64,000 nt of DNA from Fuerstiella marisgermanici (GCF_001983935.1 NZ_CP017641.1:3100001-3164000), one strand, 5' to 3'; shown: positions 43,652 through 53,924, counted from the stretch's first letter. Numbers and translations: made by a program. The notes: generated by a model from the sequence alone, not told the origin.

Positions 43652-43807
43652 GAACCCATCCGAAAACCTGGGAGAGCCACGACGTTTGTGGTTTCGCCTC
43701 AGGCAGGCAGTGAGGATGAGGCGACAAATGTCGTCGACTCGTCATTCTTCCTTGTATCTCGACCACTGGCGTCACAACGTGGTCGCCCCGGGTTTTCGGA
43801 TAGGTTC
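43652..43807. mobile_element. MITE-like element, copy B (156 bp)
   Basis: Terminal inverted repeats of about 22 bases with two mismatches: GAACCCATCCGAAAACC at the left end and GGTTTTCGGATAGGTTC at the right. The left half (43652-43745) is homologous to copy A; the right half CTTGTATCTCGACCACTG and GTCACAACG matches, in inverted orientation, the left arm of copy A (GTTGTGACGACAGTGGTCGA). It ends 34 bases before the DUF2310 start and could supply its promoter. Confidence 0.7.
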
Positions 43808-43840
43808 GGATTGCCACTACGCACCGCTACGGTCACACGG

Positions 43841-44665
43841 ATGTTGCTCGCACGAGTCAGTTTTATTCATCAATTCGAACACGAAGAATTCGAACTCGCC
43901 GACGCCGCCGTTCGTTATTTGGGGGCTCTGCTACGCAACGGGCAGATCTGCGGCGAATACGTCACCGGTTGGTCGGAAGGGATTTTTCAGGCCTACGTCC
44001 GGCTGTCTCATCGCACCGCAATCGAAGAACGATATCTGTCAGAAGATGGCCGATCCTGCCTGACGATGGTGCAACATCAATTCGGCTGCGATCCGGTTTG
44101 GGAAATTCTGGACGACAACAAGTCGGTTCGCGTTCCCACACTGAAGTCTGCGTCGTCGTTGTACCTTTTTACTCATGGCCTGGACGCCGACAGCCCCGTC
44201 AACCACGGCGATCGTGGTTCCGGAATTCCACTGCATCTGTTGCCGATCGACGATCAACTGCGATCTGAACTGTTTGGCTGGGCGGAAACGTATTCCGATC
44301 TGGATCGTGTCTGGTTTCGTACGGCCGCTTTGGAATTGCCCACGTATCAGCAACTGGCCGACCTGAACAGTGAACTGTCGACGCATGGCCGTGACCTGTG
44401 TCGGCAGCTGGAAGTAGCAACCGGCAAACCGACGTTCTATTATCTGATCCGCCATTGGGGCGATCTGGCGGTCGAAAACAACAGACTTTGTCCTGGCTGC
44501 GGAAAGACGTGGCTGCAGCCGGACAGCCCGATGCCGTCGAATATCCCGTTTCACAAATTTCACTTTCGCTGCCACGATTGCCGCCTGGTGTCTCATCGAG
44601 CCGTCTGTTTCGAAGCGGACGGCCATCCGGAAATCGGTGCGTGGCAACCACCAGAAAACACATAG
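43841..44665 (+). CDS. Zn-ribbon protein, DUF2310-like
   Basis: A 274-residue protein. The C-terminal part has C-P-G-C (R-L-C-P-G-C-G-K-T-W) and, about 28 residues later, FRCHDCRLVSHRAVCFEADG, a four-cysteine zinc ribbon. This layout and the N-terminal domain match the DUF2310 family (described as Zn-ribbon, possibly nucleic-acid-binding). ATG at 43841 is chosen because the longer frame from 43688 runs through the MITE-like element and so would encode repeat-derived residues. It is transcribed divergently from the thioesterase. Function is not established in the family. Confidence 0.8.
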   Translation: MLLARVSFIHQFEHEEFELADAAVRYLGALLRNGQICGEYVTGWSEGIFQAYVRLSHRTAIEERYLSEDGRSCLTMVQHQFGCDPVWEILDDNKSVRVPTLKSASSLYLFTHGLDADSPVNHGDRGSGIPLHLLPIDDQLRSELFGWAETYSDLDRVWFRTAALELPTYQQLADLNSELSTHGRDLCRQLEVATGKPTFYYLIRHWGDLAVENNRLCPGCGKTWLQPDSPMPSNIPFHKFHFRCHDCRLVSHRAVCFEADGHPEIGAWQPPENT

Positions 44666-44686
44666 TGGCCCGGCTTTCTGAGTCGA

Positions 44687-44786
44687 GCACAACACAACAC
44701 AGTCTGGCACAACACGACACAACACGACACAACACGACACAACACAACACAACACAGCACGACACGACACGACACAGCACAGCACA
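44687..44786. repeat. Five-base minisatellite (ACACA/ACACG)
   Basis: About 20 units of a 5-base motif (ACAAC, ACGAC, ACAGC variants), with a 10-base super-period ACAACACGAC in the middle. It is interrupted at 44701-44708 by AGTCTGGC, and the same word follows it at 44786-44793. It lies between the DUF2310 and oxidoreductase genes, and no gene is disrupted. It is not a CRISPR array: there are no unique spacers. Confidence 0.9.
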
Positions 44787-44918
44787 GTCTGGCACTCCTC
44801 GTTTGGGACTGGGTTCAGTCCGACTCGGAGAGTCGGGCCACAATAGTCTGACTCCGAGAGCTGCGGGGGCCAGGGCGCGCACCTGGCCTCTGACGTATTC
44901 AAGAAACACCTCACTCAC

Positions 44919-45941
44919 ATGCCCGACCTTCGATTTGCCATTTTGGGCACTGCCAAAATCGCTCGCACCGTTGCGCCGAAGATTCAGTCGGCGGATGGTG
45001 CAAGTCTGGTCGGCGTCGCCAGCCGCAGTGCTGAGAAAGCGGCCGCGTTCGCGGATGAATTCCAAATTCCCAAAGTCTTCGACAGCTACCAGGCAGCTCT
45101 TGACGATCCCGATGTTGACGCGGTCTATATCCCCCTGCCTCCATCCCTGCACCTGGAATGGACCGAAAAAGCGGCGGCCGCTGGCAAGCATGTGCTGTGC
45201 GAAAAGCCGCTGGCCCGTAACGTGGCCGAAGTGGATCAGATGATCGCAGCGTGCCGGCGGCACAACGTCGTGCTACTGGATGGCGTGATGTGGTACCACA
45301 CTCCGCGAGCCACCGCGGTGCGAGAGGTCGTTGCCAGCGGGCAGTTTGGTGAGCTGCGTCAATTGACGTCGGTGTTCACGTTTCGCTGGGACACGATGCC
45401 CATGGACAACCTGCGACTGCACCGCGACATGGGCGGCGGCGCGTTGCTGGATCTCGGCTGGTACTGTGTCGGAGTGACTCTGCTACTGTTTGACGAACTG
45501 CCGCAAAAGGTGTTCGCGAAGGCCAATTGGTGCAACGATGTCGACACACGGATGAACGCTTTTCTGTGGTTCGCCGACGATAAAGTGGCGACCATCGAAT
45601 GCGGCTTCGACACCGTTCGCCGCCGCTGGTTCGAAATCGCCGGTGCGACGGGAGCGTTGGTCTGCGACGACTTCACGCGTCCGTGGAAGCCGGAAAAGCC
45701 ACGCTTCTGGACTCACGACAGCGACGGCAAATCGACCGAACATGTAATCCATCACAAGCCTCAGGAAGAGTGCATGATCGAAGCGTTCTGCGAGCTAGTC
45801 CGCACGAACGCCGTCGAACATCCGTGGCTGACGCTGTCGCGAAACACACAACACGTGTGCGATGCCCTGGACCAATCCGCTCGCACCGGTACCGTCACTG
45901 AAATCGAATATCCACTAACGACACAGAAAGCCAAACCATGA
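44919..45941 (+). CDS. Gfo/Idh/MocA-family NAD(P)-dependent oxidoreductase
   Basis: A 340-residue protein. The N-terminal Rossmann domain reads LRFAILGTAKIARTVAPKIQ (the glycine loop is G-T-A-K-I-A), then DPDVDAVYIPLPPSLHLEW and the family EKP motif at residues 95-97 (HVLCEKPLAR). The C-terminal domain has DMGGGALLDLGWYC, with G-G-G-x-L-x-D-x-G. It resembles the dihydrodiol-dehydrogenase-like branch (a single aldose/diol substrate is likely). Its stop overlaps the aminopeptidase start in ATGA (45938-45941), so the two are translationally coupled. Confidence 0.92.
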   Translation: MPDLRFAILGTAKIARTVAPKIQSADGASLVGVASRSAEKAAAFADEFQIPKVFDSYQAALDDPDVDAVYIPLPPSLHLEWTEKAAAAGKHVLCEKPLARNVAEVDQMIAACRRHNVVLLDGVMWYHTPRATAVREVVASGQFGELRQLTSVFTFRWDTMPMDNLRLHRDMGGGALLDLGWYCVGVTLLLFDELPQKVFAKANWCNDVDTRMNAFLWFADDKVATIECGFDTVRRRWFEIAGATGALVCDDFTRPWKPEKPRFWTHDSDGKSTEHVIHHKPQEECMIEAFCELVRTNAVEHPWLTLSRNTQHVCDALDQSARTGTVTEIEYPLTTQKAKP

Positions 45942-47062
45942 AAGATCCTCGCATCAGTCGCCTTGCCGAAACGCTGATTGACCACAGTTGCAAAGTCAAA
46001 GCGGGCGAGAAAGTGATCATCGAAGCCTTCGACCTGCCCGACCCGGCGCTGGTCTGCGACCTTGTCGATGCCGTGTACGCCAAAAATGCCACGCCTCTGG
46101 TGATCTGGAAGGATAATCAAATCCTTCGCAGCCTTTATCGCGGTGCCAGCGAAACGAGCATGCAGTGGGCGGGCGAAGTCGAAGCTAATGCGATGCAGGC
46201 CGCCGATGCGTACATCGGGATTCGAGGATCCGCGAACTCAGACGAATTCGCAGACGTGCCCGCCGAGAAAATGGAGCTGTACACTCAGCATTGGTGGAGT
46301 CCCGTTCATTCCGAACGCCGAGTCAAACAGACTCGCTGGGTCGTCCTGCGCTATCCCACGCCGTCGATGGCTCAGGCGGCTGGCAAAAGCACGCCACAAT
46401 TCGAAGACTTCTACTTCGACGTCTGCACGGCCGACTACGCAAAAATGGCCGAAGACCTGAAGCCACTGGTTGCGCGGATGGAAGCGGCCGATCAGGTGCA
46501 CATTACCGCCCCGGGTACGGATCTGAGATTTTCCATCAAAGACATTCCCGTGATTCCGTGTGCCGGGGAATGCAACATTCCGGACGGCGAATGCTTTACG
46601 GCTCCGGTCCGTGAAAGTGTGAACGGAACGATTAAGTTCAATACGAAATCGCGGTACCAGGGAGTCGTCTTCGATGGCATCGAATTCGAATTGAAGGACG
46701 GTCGTATTGAAAAAGCAACCTGCGCCAACGAACCGGATCGGCTGAATCGAGTCCTCGACACGGATGAAGGAGCTCGGTACATCGGCGAATGGTCGTTCGG
46801 CACCAACAACCGCATTCTGCACCCGATGCTGGATACGCTGTTCGACGAGAAGATTGGCGGTTCGTTCCACTTCACGCCGGGCAACGCCTACGACGAGGCC
46901 GACAATAGCAACCGCAGCAAAGTGCATTGGGACCTGGTACTGATCCAGCGTGCTGACTACGGCGGTGGAGAAATCCACTTTGACGGGGAACTCATCCGCA
47001 AAGACGGTTTTTTCGTCCCAGACGACCTCGCCCCACTAAACGCCGGATTACCGACTGAATAG
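45938..47062 (+). CDS. M29-family metallo-aminopeptidase
   Basis: A 374-residue protein of the thermophilic metalloprotease family (M29, AmpS/aminopeptidase T type). The conserved VKAGEKVIIEAFDLPDPAL, a GTDLRFSI strand, then CAGECNIPDGECFTAP (metal-binding Glu residues), SKVHWDLVLIQ and the H-F-T-P-G-N-A-Y segment agree with the dinuclear metal site. It removes N-terminal amino acids from peptides in the cytoplasm. It is coupled by an ATGA overlap to the upstream Gfo/Idh/MocA gene, a pairing I cannot explain from pathway knowledge. Full family length. Confidence 0.92.
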   Translation: MKDPRISRLAETLIDHSCKVKAGEKVIIEAFDLPDPALVCDLVDAVYAKNATPLVIWKDNQILRSLYRGASETSMQWAGEVEANAMQAADAYIGIRGSANSDEFADVPAEKMELYTQHWWSPVHSERRVKQTRWVVLRYPTPSMAQAAGKSTPQFEDFYFDVCTADYAKMAEDLKPLVARMEAADQVHITAPGTDLRFSIKDIPVIPCAGECNIPDGECFTAPVRESVNGTIKFNTKSRYQGVVFDGIEFELKDGRIEKATCANEPDRLNRVLDTDEGARYIGEWSFGTNNRILHPMLDTLFDEKIGGSFHFTPGNAYDEADNSNRSKVHWDLVLIQRADYGGGEIHFDGELIRKDGFFVPDDLAPLNAGLPTE

Positions 47063-47551
47063 CCAGACCTGCGCGATTCACGCCACCCACAGTCTCGTCT
47101 GCCGTTTCTTGGGTGAGAACGCTTGTCATTCACGACGATCCATGAGAAAATGTGGCACCTCGACATTTTTCCGTGGCAGTCGAACCCGTCATTTCCACAG
47201 GATGTCGCTGAAAAACGTGTCGTATCGGCTGCGGAATTGGCGTGGCCCGTCGGAAGTAAGAATGAACCCCAAAGATCACACTCCTGTCTCGTCTAATGCT
47301 GCACCGCCAAGCCGCCGAACGGCGGCGGCGTTGGTTGCGTGTGATCGTGGTTCGATACCTGTCTCAACTCGCTTCAAAAACGACTCCAAACCGGCGTCGA
47401 AACACGAAGCCATCTAACGCCACCTTCGTTTCTGGCAACGCAAGAGTGGCATACGACTTCGGGCTTTCTCCCGACTCAGCAGTCGTCGCGCTCCCGCTGC
47501 CGGTTCCACAATGTGGCAAGAACACCTGTCAACGTATCAGAAAAGCGAATT
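47063..47551. other. Upstream region of gltB
   Basis: About 490 bases with several short plus-strand frames but no motif. A GTG-started in-frame extension of gltB from 47513 exists but is not needed. It should contain the gltBD promoter; no PII, NtrC or Nac-like site was recognised by eye. Confidence 0.4.
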
Positions 47552-50500
47552 ATGGAAGACATTCGAGGCAACCAGTATCCTCTGGCCATGCGTCCGTCCT
47601 ACGGAGCTCCGGAAGCTCACGGGCTGTACGACCCGGCCAACGAAACGGAAAACTGCGGCGTCGGCTTTGTCGCTCACATCAAAGGTGAACGCTCACACTC
47701 GATCCTGGTCGACGCAGAACGCATTCTGAAACACATGGACCACCGTGGTGGTTGCGGCTGCGAAGAAAACACGGGCGACGGAGCCGGAATGTTGACCGCT
47801 CTGCCAACCGAGTTCCTCAAGCGAGTTGCCAAAGAAGACATCGGCGTCGACCTGCCTGAAGACGGCAAGTACGGGGCCGGAGTTGTGTTTTTGCCGCAGG
47901 ATGAACAGCAACGAGCAACCTGCAAGAAGACCGTTGAAGAACTGATCGCCCAGCAGGGCCAGACACTCCTCGGCTGGCGTGAACTGCCTGTCGATTTCGA
48001 TGGAGCGGACATCGGCGTCACGGCTCGCGAATTCGCGCCGCACTTCGAAATGCTGTTTGTCAGTGCCGCCGACGGGCTGGATCAGGAACAGCTCGAACGA
48101 CAGCTGTTCGTCATTCGCAAGCTGGCCAGCCACAAGCTGCGCAACAGCGACATGTCGCAGGCGCTGTCATTCTACGTGTGCAGTTTGTCGACCAAACTGA
48201 TCATCTACAAAGGCATGCTGACGTCATTTCAGGTGCTGCCGTTCTTTCTTGACCTGCAGGCCGAAGACTACACCAGCCATCTCGCGATGGTGCATAGCCG
48301 CTTCGCCACAAACACGTTTCCAAGCTGGGACCGAGCTCAACCATTGCGCTTCATGTCGCACAATGGCGAAATCAATACTGTAAAGGGCAACAGCAACTGG
48401 ATGTTCGCTCGGCAGGGAGTGATGGACAGCGAAATGTGGGGCGACGACCTGCAGAAGCTGTTCCCCATCGTGGAACCTCACACGTCGGATTCCGGCCGCT
48501 TCGACAACGCGTTGGAAATGCTCTACCACAGCGGCCGAACGTTGCAGGAAGTCGTCATGATGATGATTCCCGAAGCATGGCAAAATCATTCCACGATGCC
48601 CGAAGATAAGCGAGCCTTCTACGAGTACTACAGCGCTCTGCAGGAACCATGGGACGGTCCGGCGTCGGTATCGTTTACAGACGGCCACTACATCGGAGCC
48701 ACTTTGGACCGGAACGGTCTGAGACCTTCGCGCTACTACGTGACGAAGGACGACCGAGTTGTCATGGCCAGCGAAGTGGGCGTGCTGGACGTTGATCCGG
48801 AAAACGTCGCGTACAAAGGGCGACTGCAGCCAGGCCACATGTTTTTGGTCGACTTCGAAGCGGGCCGCATCATCCCCGATGCCGAACTAAAATCGATGGT
48901 GGCATCGCGGCGACCGTATCGCGAATGGCTGGACAAGCAGCGAATCCTGCTGTCCGAACTGCCCGACGGTGACAAGCCCGAATACCTGAAAGAGCAGGAG
49001 CTTCTGAACCGCATGCAGGCGTTCGGTTACACCACCGAAACAATGCAGTTCATGCTGATCCCGCTGCTGGAAGCGAAAAAAGATCCGATCGGCTCGATGG
49101 GCAACGACGCCGCTTTGGCGTGCCTGTCCGACCAGGCTCGCATGCCGTACGACTACTTCCGACAACTGTTCGCTCAGGTGACGAACCCCGCGATCGATTC
49201 GATCCGGGAAGAAGTCATCATGTCGCTGGAATGCTACATCGGCCCTGAAGGCAATCTGCTGGAGACCACCGACAAGCAGTGTCATCGGCTGGCCGTGCCA
49301 CACCCGATTCTCAGCAACCAGCAGATGACCAACATCAAGTCGATGGATCATCGCGGCTGGAAGTCACAGGTCATCGACATCACCTATCCGAAATCGGAAG
49401 GCGTCGGCGGTCTGCGTCCTGCTCTGGAACGCATCTGCGCAGAAGCTCGCAAAGCTATCAAAGACGGCTTTAGCCTTGTCATTCTGTCCGACCGCAACGT
49501 CGGTCCGGACCGAGTTCCTGTGAGCTCACTGCTGGCCACCGGAGCCGTGCATCATCACTTGGTCCGTCACGAAGAACGAACTCAGATCGGCATCGTGGTC
49601 GAATCGGGCGAAGCGCGCGAAGTGCATCACTTCTGCCTGTTGATCGGTTACGGAGCTGACGCGGTCAATCCGTACATCGCCATGTATGCGTTGCGACAGG
49701 CTCGCGAAGAAGGCCAGATTTCTGAGGAATATACCAACACGAAAATCGTGCAGGTGTATCGAATGGGCGTCGCCAAAGGCATGCTGAAGGTGATGGCCAA
49801 GATGGGCATCAGCACCCTGCAAAGTTACAAGGGAGCTCAGATTTTCGAAGCTGTTGGTCTGGCGGACGACGTGGTCGACCTGTGTTTTGCTGGAACCGCC
49901 AGCCGCATCAAGGGCGTGGGTTTCGACCTGCTGGCCAAAGAAGCGTTGATGCGGCACCATCTTGGCTACCCGGAAAACCCGGACAGCATCAGCCACGAAC
50001 TCCCCAACACCGGCCTCTACCACTGGCGCCGCACGGGAGAAAAGCACGCGTGGAATCCTCACACGATCGGCCGCATTCAACAGGCGGCGCGTTCGGGCGA
50101 CAAAAATGCGTACAAGGATTTCAGCAACCTCGTTAACAGCGAAACCACGCGAGCCTGCCATTTGCGAGGCCTGCTGAAGTTCAAGCCGCAAACTTCGATT
50201 CCACTCAGCGAAGTCGAACCGGTGGAAGAAATCGTCAAGCGATTCTGCACGGGTGCGATGAGCTTCGGATCGATCAGCGCTGAATCTCATGAAGCGTTGG
50301 CCATTGCTATGAACCGCCTGGGCGGCAAGTCGAATACAGGTGAAGGCGGCGAGAAGTACGAACGCTTCGAAGCCGACGAAAACGGCGATCTGCGACGTTC
50401 TGCCATCAAGCAGGTTGCCAGCGGGCGTTTCGGCGTGACGTCGTGGTACCTGACAAACAGTGACGAAATCCAAATCAAGATTTCGCAGGGAGCAAAACCC

Positions 50501-52126
50501 GGTGAAGGTGGGGAACTGCCTGGCCACAAGGTTGACGACGTGATTGCCAGCACACGACTCTCCACGCGCGGAGTTGGCTTGATCAGTCCGCCGCCGCATC
50601 ACGACATCTATTCGATCGAAGACCTGGCGCAGCTGATCTATGACCTCAAGAACGCCAACCGAACCGCTCGCATCAGCGTGAAACTGGTATCGGAAGTCGG
50701 TGTCGGCACAGTGGCTACCGGTGTTGCAAAGGGGCATGCCGATAACATTCTGATTTCCGGCAGCGAAGGCGGTACAGGTGCGTCTCCGCTAACCAGCATC
50801 AAACACGCTGGTCTGCCGTGGGAATTGGGAATTGCAGAAACTCACCAAACGCTCGTCATGAACGACCTGCGTAGCCGAGTTCGCCTGCAGACGGACGGCC
50901 AGTTGAAGACCGGTCGCGACGTCGTCATCGCCACGATGCTGGGAGCAGAAGAATACGGGTTCGCGACAGCACCACTGATCACTCTGGGCTGCATCATGAT
51001 GCGAAAGTGTCACTTGAATACGTGTCCGGTTGGTATCGCTACTCAGGATCCGGAACTACGCAAGAAGTTCAACGGCAAGCCGGAACACGTCGTCAACTAC
51101 CTGTTCATGGTGGCTGAAGAAACGCGTGAGATCATGGCGGAGCTTGGCTTCCGCACGATCAACGAAATGGTTGGCCGGTGCGACGTATTGGAACTGGACA
51201 AAGACGTCGCTCACTGGAAGGCGAAGAACATCGACCTCACGCCGATCCTTACCCCGGCGAAGAAGCCTCATGCCAATGTGCAGACCTACTGCACAATCGA
51301 CCAGAACCACGGACTGGAAACAGTTCGTGACATGGAATTGCTGCATAAGTGTCGAGCGGCCATCAAGAGCAAGCAGAAAATTCATGTCGATACGCACATC
51401 GAAAACATCGACCGCGCGTTCGGCACAATCTTAAGCAATGAGGTCAGCAAGAAGCACGGTCCGGGCGGGCTGCCGGAGGACACCATTCACATTAAAGCGA
51501 ATGGTTCGGCCGGGCAAAGCGTGGGTGCGTGGAGCGTTCACGGTGTCACTATTGAAGTCGAAGGCGACGCCAACGACTTCGCAGGCAAGGGCTTGTCCGG
51601 CGGTCGTTTGATCATCTACCCACCAAAAAGCAGCACGTTTTCTCCTCGCGAAAACGTCCTGATCGGGAACGTGGCGATGTACGGAGCGACCAGCGGTGAG
51701 GCCTACTTCCGAGGCGTCGCGGCAGAACGCTTCTGCGTCCGCAACAGTGGAGCAACCGCCGTGGTTGAAGGCGTGGGCGACCACGGTTGCGAATACATGA
51801 CCGGCGGCCGCGCTGTGATTCTGGGTGTTACCGGCCGCAACTTTGCAGCGGGAATGTCCGGCGGGGTTGCTTACGTGTTCGATCCGGAAGGCAAGTTCCT
51901 GGTCAATTGCAATCTGGAAACGGTGGCGCTGGAGAAGGTGGAAGACGCCGCAGACAGCGCGGAACTACGCCAGCTTATCGAAAACCACCAGCAGTACACG
52001 GGCTCCGAAACGGCTCGCGAAATCCTGAGCGAGTGGGATACCGCCGTGAAACAGTTCGTTAAGGTAATGCCCGTGGACTACAAGCGGGCGTTGCAGGAAA
52101 TGGCGGCAGAAGCAGCCGCGACATAA
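47552..52126 (+). CDS. gltB: Glutamate synthase, large subunit
   Basis: A 1524-residue GOGAT alpha subunit, converting glutamine and 2-oxoglutarate to two glutamates. It starts MEDIRGNQYPLAMRPS; the mature N-terminal nucleophile is the Cys in ENCGVGF at about residue 35, after a short propeptide. The class II glutamine amidotransferase domain covers about 35-430. The synthase domain carries FMN-binding segments (ISVKLVSEVGVGTVATGVAK) and the 3Fe-4S motif CIMMRKCHLNTCPVG near residue 1150. The C-terminal GXGXG beta-helix domain is rich in G-A-T-S-G-E-A-Y-F-R type repeats. It is followed 200 bases later by gltD. The ATG at 47552 is preferred over the GTG at 47513. Confidence 0.97.
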   Translation: MEDIRGNQYPLAMRPSYGAPEAHGLYDPANETENCGVGFVAHIKGERSHSILVDAERILKHMDHRGGCGCEENTGDGAGMLTALPTEFLKRVAKEDIGVDLPEDGKYGAGVVFLPQDEQQRATCKKTVEELIAQQGQTLLGWRELPVDFDGADIGVTAREFAPHFEMLFVSAADGLDQEQLERQLFVIRKLASHKLRNSDMSQALSFYVCSLSTKLIIYKGMLTSFQVLPFFLDLQAEDYTSHLAMVHSRFATNTFPSWDRAQPLRFMSHNGEINTVKGNSNWMFARQGVMDSEMWGDDLQKLFPIVEPHTSDSGRFDNALEMLYHSGRTLQEVVMMMIPEAWQNHSTMPEDKRAFYEYYSALQEPWDGPASVSFTDGHYIGATLDRNGLRPSRYYVTKDDRVVMASEVGVLDVDPENVAYKGRLQPGHMFLVDFEAGRIIPDAELKSMVASRRPYREWLDKQRILLSELPDGDKPEYLKEQELLNRMQAFGYTTETMQFMLIPLLEAKKDPIGSMGNDAALACLSDQARMPYDYFRQLFAQVTNPAIDSIREEVIMSLECYIGPEGNLLETTDKQCHRLAVPHPILSNQQMTNIKSMDHRGWKSQVIDITYPKSEGVGGLRPALERICAEARKAIKDGFSLVILSDRNVGPDRVPVSSLLATGAVHHHLVRHEERTQIGIVVESGEAREVHHFCLLIGYGADAVNPYIAMYALRQAREEGQISEEYTNTKIVQVYRMGVAKGMLKVMAKMGISTLQSYKGAQIFEAVGLADDVVDLCFAGTASRIKGVGFDLLAKEALMRHHLGYPENPDSISHELPNTGLYHWRRTGEKHAWNPHTIGRIQQAARSGDKNAYKDFSNLVNSETTRACHLRGLLKFKPQTSIPLSEVEPVEEIVKRFCTGAMSFGSISAESHEALAIAMNRLGGKSNTGEGGEKYERFEADENGDLRRSAIKQVASGRFGVTSWYLTNSDEIQIKISQGAKPGEGGELPGHKVDDVIASTRLSTRGVGLISPPPHHDIYSIEDLAQLIYDLKNANRTARISVKLVSEVGVGTVATGVAKGHADNILISGSEGGTGASPLTSIKHAGLPWELGIAETHQTLVMNDLRSRVRLQTDGQLKTGRDVVIATMLGAEEYGFATAPLITLGCIMMRKCHLNTCPVGIATQDPELRKKFNGKPEHVVNYLFMVAEETREIMAELGFRTINEMVGRCDVLELDKDVAHWKAKNIDLTPILTPAKKPHANVQTYCTIDQNHGLETVRDMELLHKCRAAIKSKQKIHVDTHIENIDRAFGTILSNEVSKKHGPGGLPEDTIHIKANGSAGQSVGAWSVHGVTIEVEGDANDFAGKGLSGGRLIIYPPKSSTFSPRENVLIGNVAMYGATSGEAYFRGVAAERFCVRNSGATAVVEGVGDHGCEYMTGGRAVILGVTGRNFAAGMSGGVAYVFDPEGKFLVNCNLETVALEKVEDAADSAELRQLIENHQQYTGSETAREILSEWDTAVKQFVKVMPVDYKRALQEMAAEAAAT

Positions 52127-52171
52127 CACGTTCGCCATCGGGGCCCCGTATTTTACATGCTTCTGCACTCT

Positions 52172-52200
52172 TCCATCCGGTGTTCGCAGCACCGGATGGA
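52172..52200 (+). promoter_or_regulatory. Perfect hairpin between gltB and gltD
   Basis: TCCATCCGGTG and CACCGGATGGA form an 11-bp perfect stem around TTCGCAG. No U-run follows (GATCCTGAAG), so it is more likely a processing, attenuation or mRNA-stability element between gltB and gltD than a full terminator. Confidence 0.5.
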
Positions 52201-52326
52201 GATCCTGAAGCGATCCAACACCTTCTTCACACACTTTGAAAAGTCGGCAGCTACAAAGCCCTTTTCGCACTGATGTGAACCTGGTGGCGGAACATTTGAT
52301 AGACGAGAATCGGAAAGAATTGAAAC

Positions 52327-53826
52327 ATGGGAAAGCCCACCGGCTTTAAAGAAATCGCTCGCCAGGTACCGCGGGATCGTGATCCGCTTCTGCGCATTCT
52401 GGACTGGAACGAGTTTCACGAACACATGCCCGAAGAAGAACTGCGATCGCAGGGGGCTCGATGCATGGACTGCGGAGTGCCGTTTTGTCACACCGGTGAC
52501 CTGATGGCCAACATGGCGGCTGGCTGCCCCATCAACAACCTGATTCCTGAATGGAACGATCTGGTTTATCGAGGCCGCTGGAAAGACGCACTGCATCGCC
52601 TGCACAAGACAAACAACTTTCCGGAATTCACCGGTCGCGTCTGCCCGGCTCCCTGCGAAGGGTCGTGCTGTCTTGCCGTCAACGAACCGGCCGTAACGAT
52701 CAAGAATATCGAATGTGCGATCGTTGACCACGGCTTCGAACATTGCTGGATTGTCCCGGAACCACCGGAAGAACGCACCGGCAAGAAAATTGCCGTCGTC
52801 GGTAGTGGGCCCGCCGGACTGGCCGCTGCCGCTCAGCTAAACAAAGTGGGACACCTCGTCACCGTTTACGAACGAGACGACCGCATCGGCGGACTGCTGA
52901 TGTACGGCATTCCCAACATGAAGCTGCAGAAAACGGAAGTCGTGGATCGGCGAATCAAACTGCTGCAGGAAGAAGGCATCACGTTCGTCACCAACACAGA
53001 AATCGGCAAGGACATTCCTGCCGACAAGCTGAAGGCCGATTTCGACGCCGTCGTGCTGGCAACCGGGTCAACTCGACCACGCGACCTGCCATTGCCGGGC
53101 CGAGATCTAAACGGCATTCACTTTGCGATGGACTTCCTGCGGCCCAACACCAAAAGCCTGCTGGATTCCGGTCTGAAGGATGGCAACTTCATCAACGCCA
53201 AAGACAAGCACGTCATTGTGATCGGTGGGGGAGACACCGGTAACGACTGTTTGGGCACGTCGATGAGGCACGGCTGCAAGTCGCTGGTGAACTTCGAAAT
53301 TGTCGAACAGCCGCCGCACGAACGAGCATCCAACAACCCGTGGCCGCAGTGGCCTCGAATTTTCCGTGTCGACTACGGGCACGAAGAAGGAGCCGCGAAG
53401 TTCGGCAAAGACCCTCGTGAGTTCTGCGTGTCGACTGTCGAATTCATCGACGATGGCAACGGCAACATCAAGTCACTGAAAGCCTGCCAAGTTGACTGGC
53501 GCCAGGTCACGGAAGGTGGCCCACCGTTTACACCAATTCAAGGCACAGAAAAAGAATATCCGGCCGACCTGGTCTTTCTGGCACTCGGCTTTCTGGGTCC
53601 GGAAAACGGCCCGGCCGAACAGCTGGGTGTGGACGTCCGCGCGGGGCACGGCGGTATGTCGTGGTTCAAAGCAGAACACGAAAAGTACACGACCAACGTC
53701 GACAACGTCTTCGTGGCGGGTGACTGTCGTCGTGGCCAAAGCCTGATCGTCTGGGCCATCAATGAAGGCCGCGGATGTGCTCGGGAAGTCGATCGCCACC
53801 TGATGGGCACGACCGACCTTCCATAG
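52327..53826 (+). CDS. gltD: Glutamate synthase, small (NADPH) subunit
   Basis: A 499-residue flavoprotein subunit that passes electrons from NAD(P)H to GltB. N-terminal cysteines for the 4Fe-4S clusters are C-M-D-C-G-V-P-F-C and [10 protein letters not shown]. The FAD-binding motif is [20 protein letters not shown], and the NADPH-binding motif is [22 protein letters not shown]-terminal FAD segment reads [20 protein letters not shown]. It lies downstream of gltB on the same strand with a 200-base gap containing a hairpin. Full length for the family. Confidence 0.97.
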   Translation: MGKPTGFKEIARQVPRDRDPLLRILDWNEFHEHMPEEELRSQGARCMDCGVPFCHTGDLMANMAAGCPINNLIPEWNDLVYRGRWKDALHRLHKTNNFPEFTGRVCPAPCEGSCCLAVNEPAVTIKNIECAIVDHGFEHCWIVPEPPEERTGKKIAVVGSGPAGLAAAAQLNKVGHLVTVYERDDRIGGLLMYGIPNMKLQKTEVVDRRIKLLQEEGITFVTNTEIGKDIPADKLKADFDAVVLATGSTRPRDLPLPGRDLNGIHFAMDFLRPNTKSLLDSGLKDGNFINAKDKHVIVIGGGDTGNDCLGTSMRHGCKSLVNFEIVEQPPHERASNNPWPQWPRIFRVDYGHEEGAAKFGKDPREFCVSTVEFIDDGNGNIKSLKACQVDWRQVTEGGPPFTPIQGTEKEYPADLVFLALGFLGPENGPAEQLGVDVRAGHGGMSWFKAEHEKYTTNVDNVFVAGDCRRGQSLIVWAINEGRGCAREVDRHLMGTTDLP

Positions 53827-53924
53827 CGAGGGCCAACCACGTCGAACGCAATTGGGGAGAACGTCTGTGGCTTTGGTCGCATTCAACCTTCGACAACATC
53901 TCAAGATTAAACGGAGTGACCTGA

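Noticed and set aside
44687-44786. CRISPR array or transcript-like repeat
   Set aside because: The repeats are contiguous 5-base units with no spacers of unique sequence.
44039-45263. Long minus-strand open frames covering the minisatellite
   Set aside because: They run antisense to the DUF2310 and oxidoreductase genes, both with clear motifs, and their content is low-complexity translation of the repeat.
47513-47551. Longer gltB start at GTG 47513
   Set aside because: The ATG at 47552 already gives a propeptide before the nucleophile Cys and a total length normal for the family.
49526-50737. 403-codon minus-strand frame inside gltB
   Set aside because: Antisense to gltB with no independent motif; typical GC-rich shadow.
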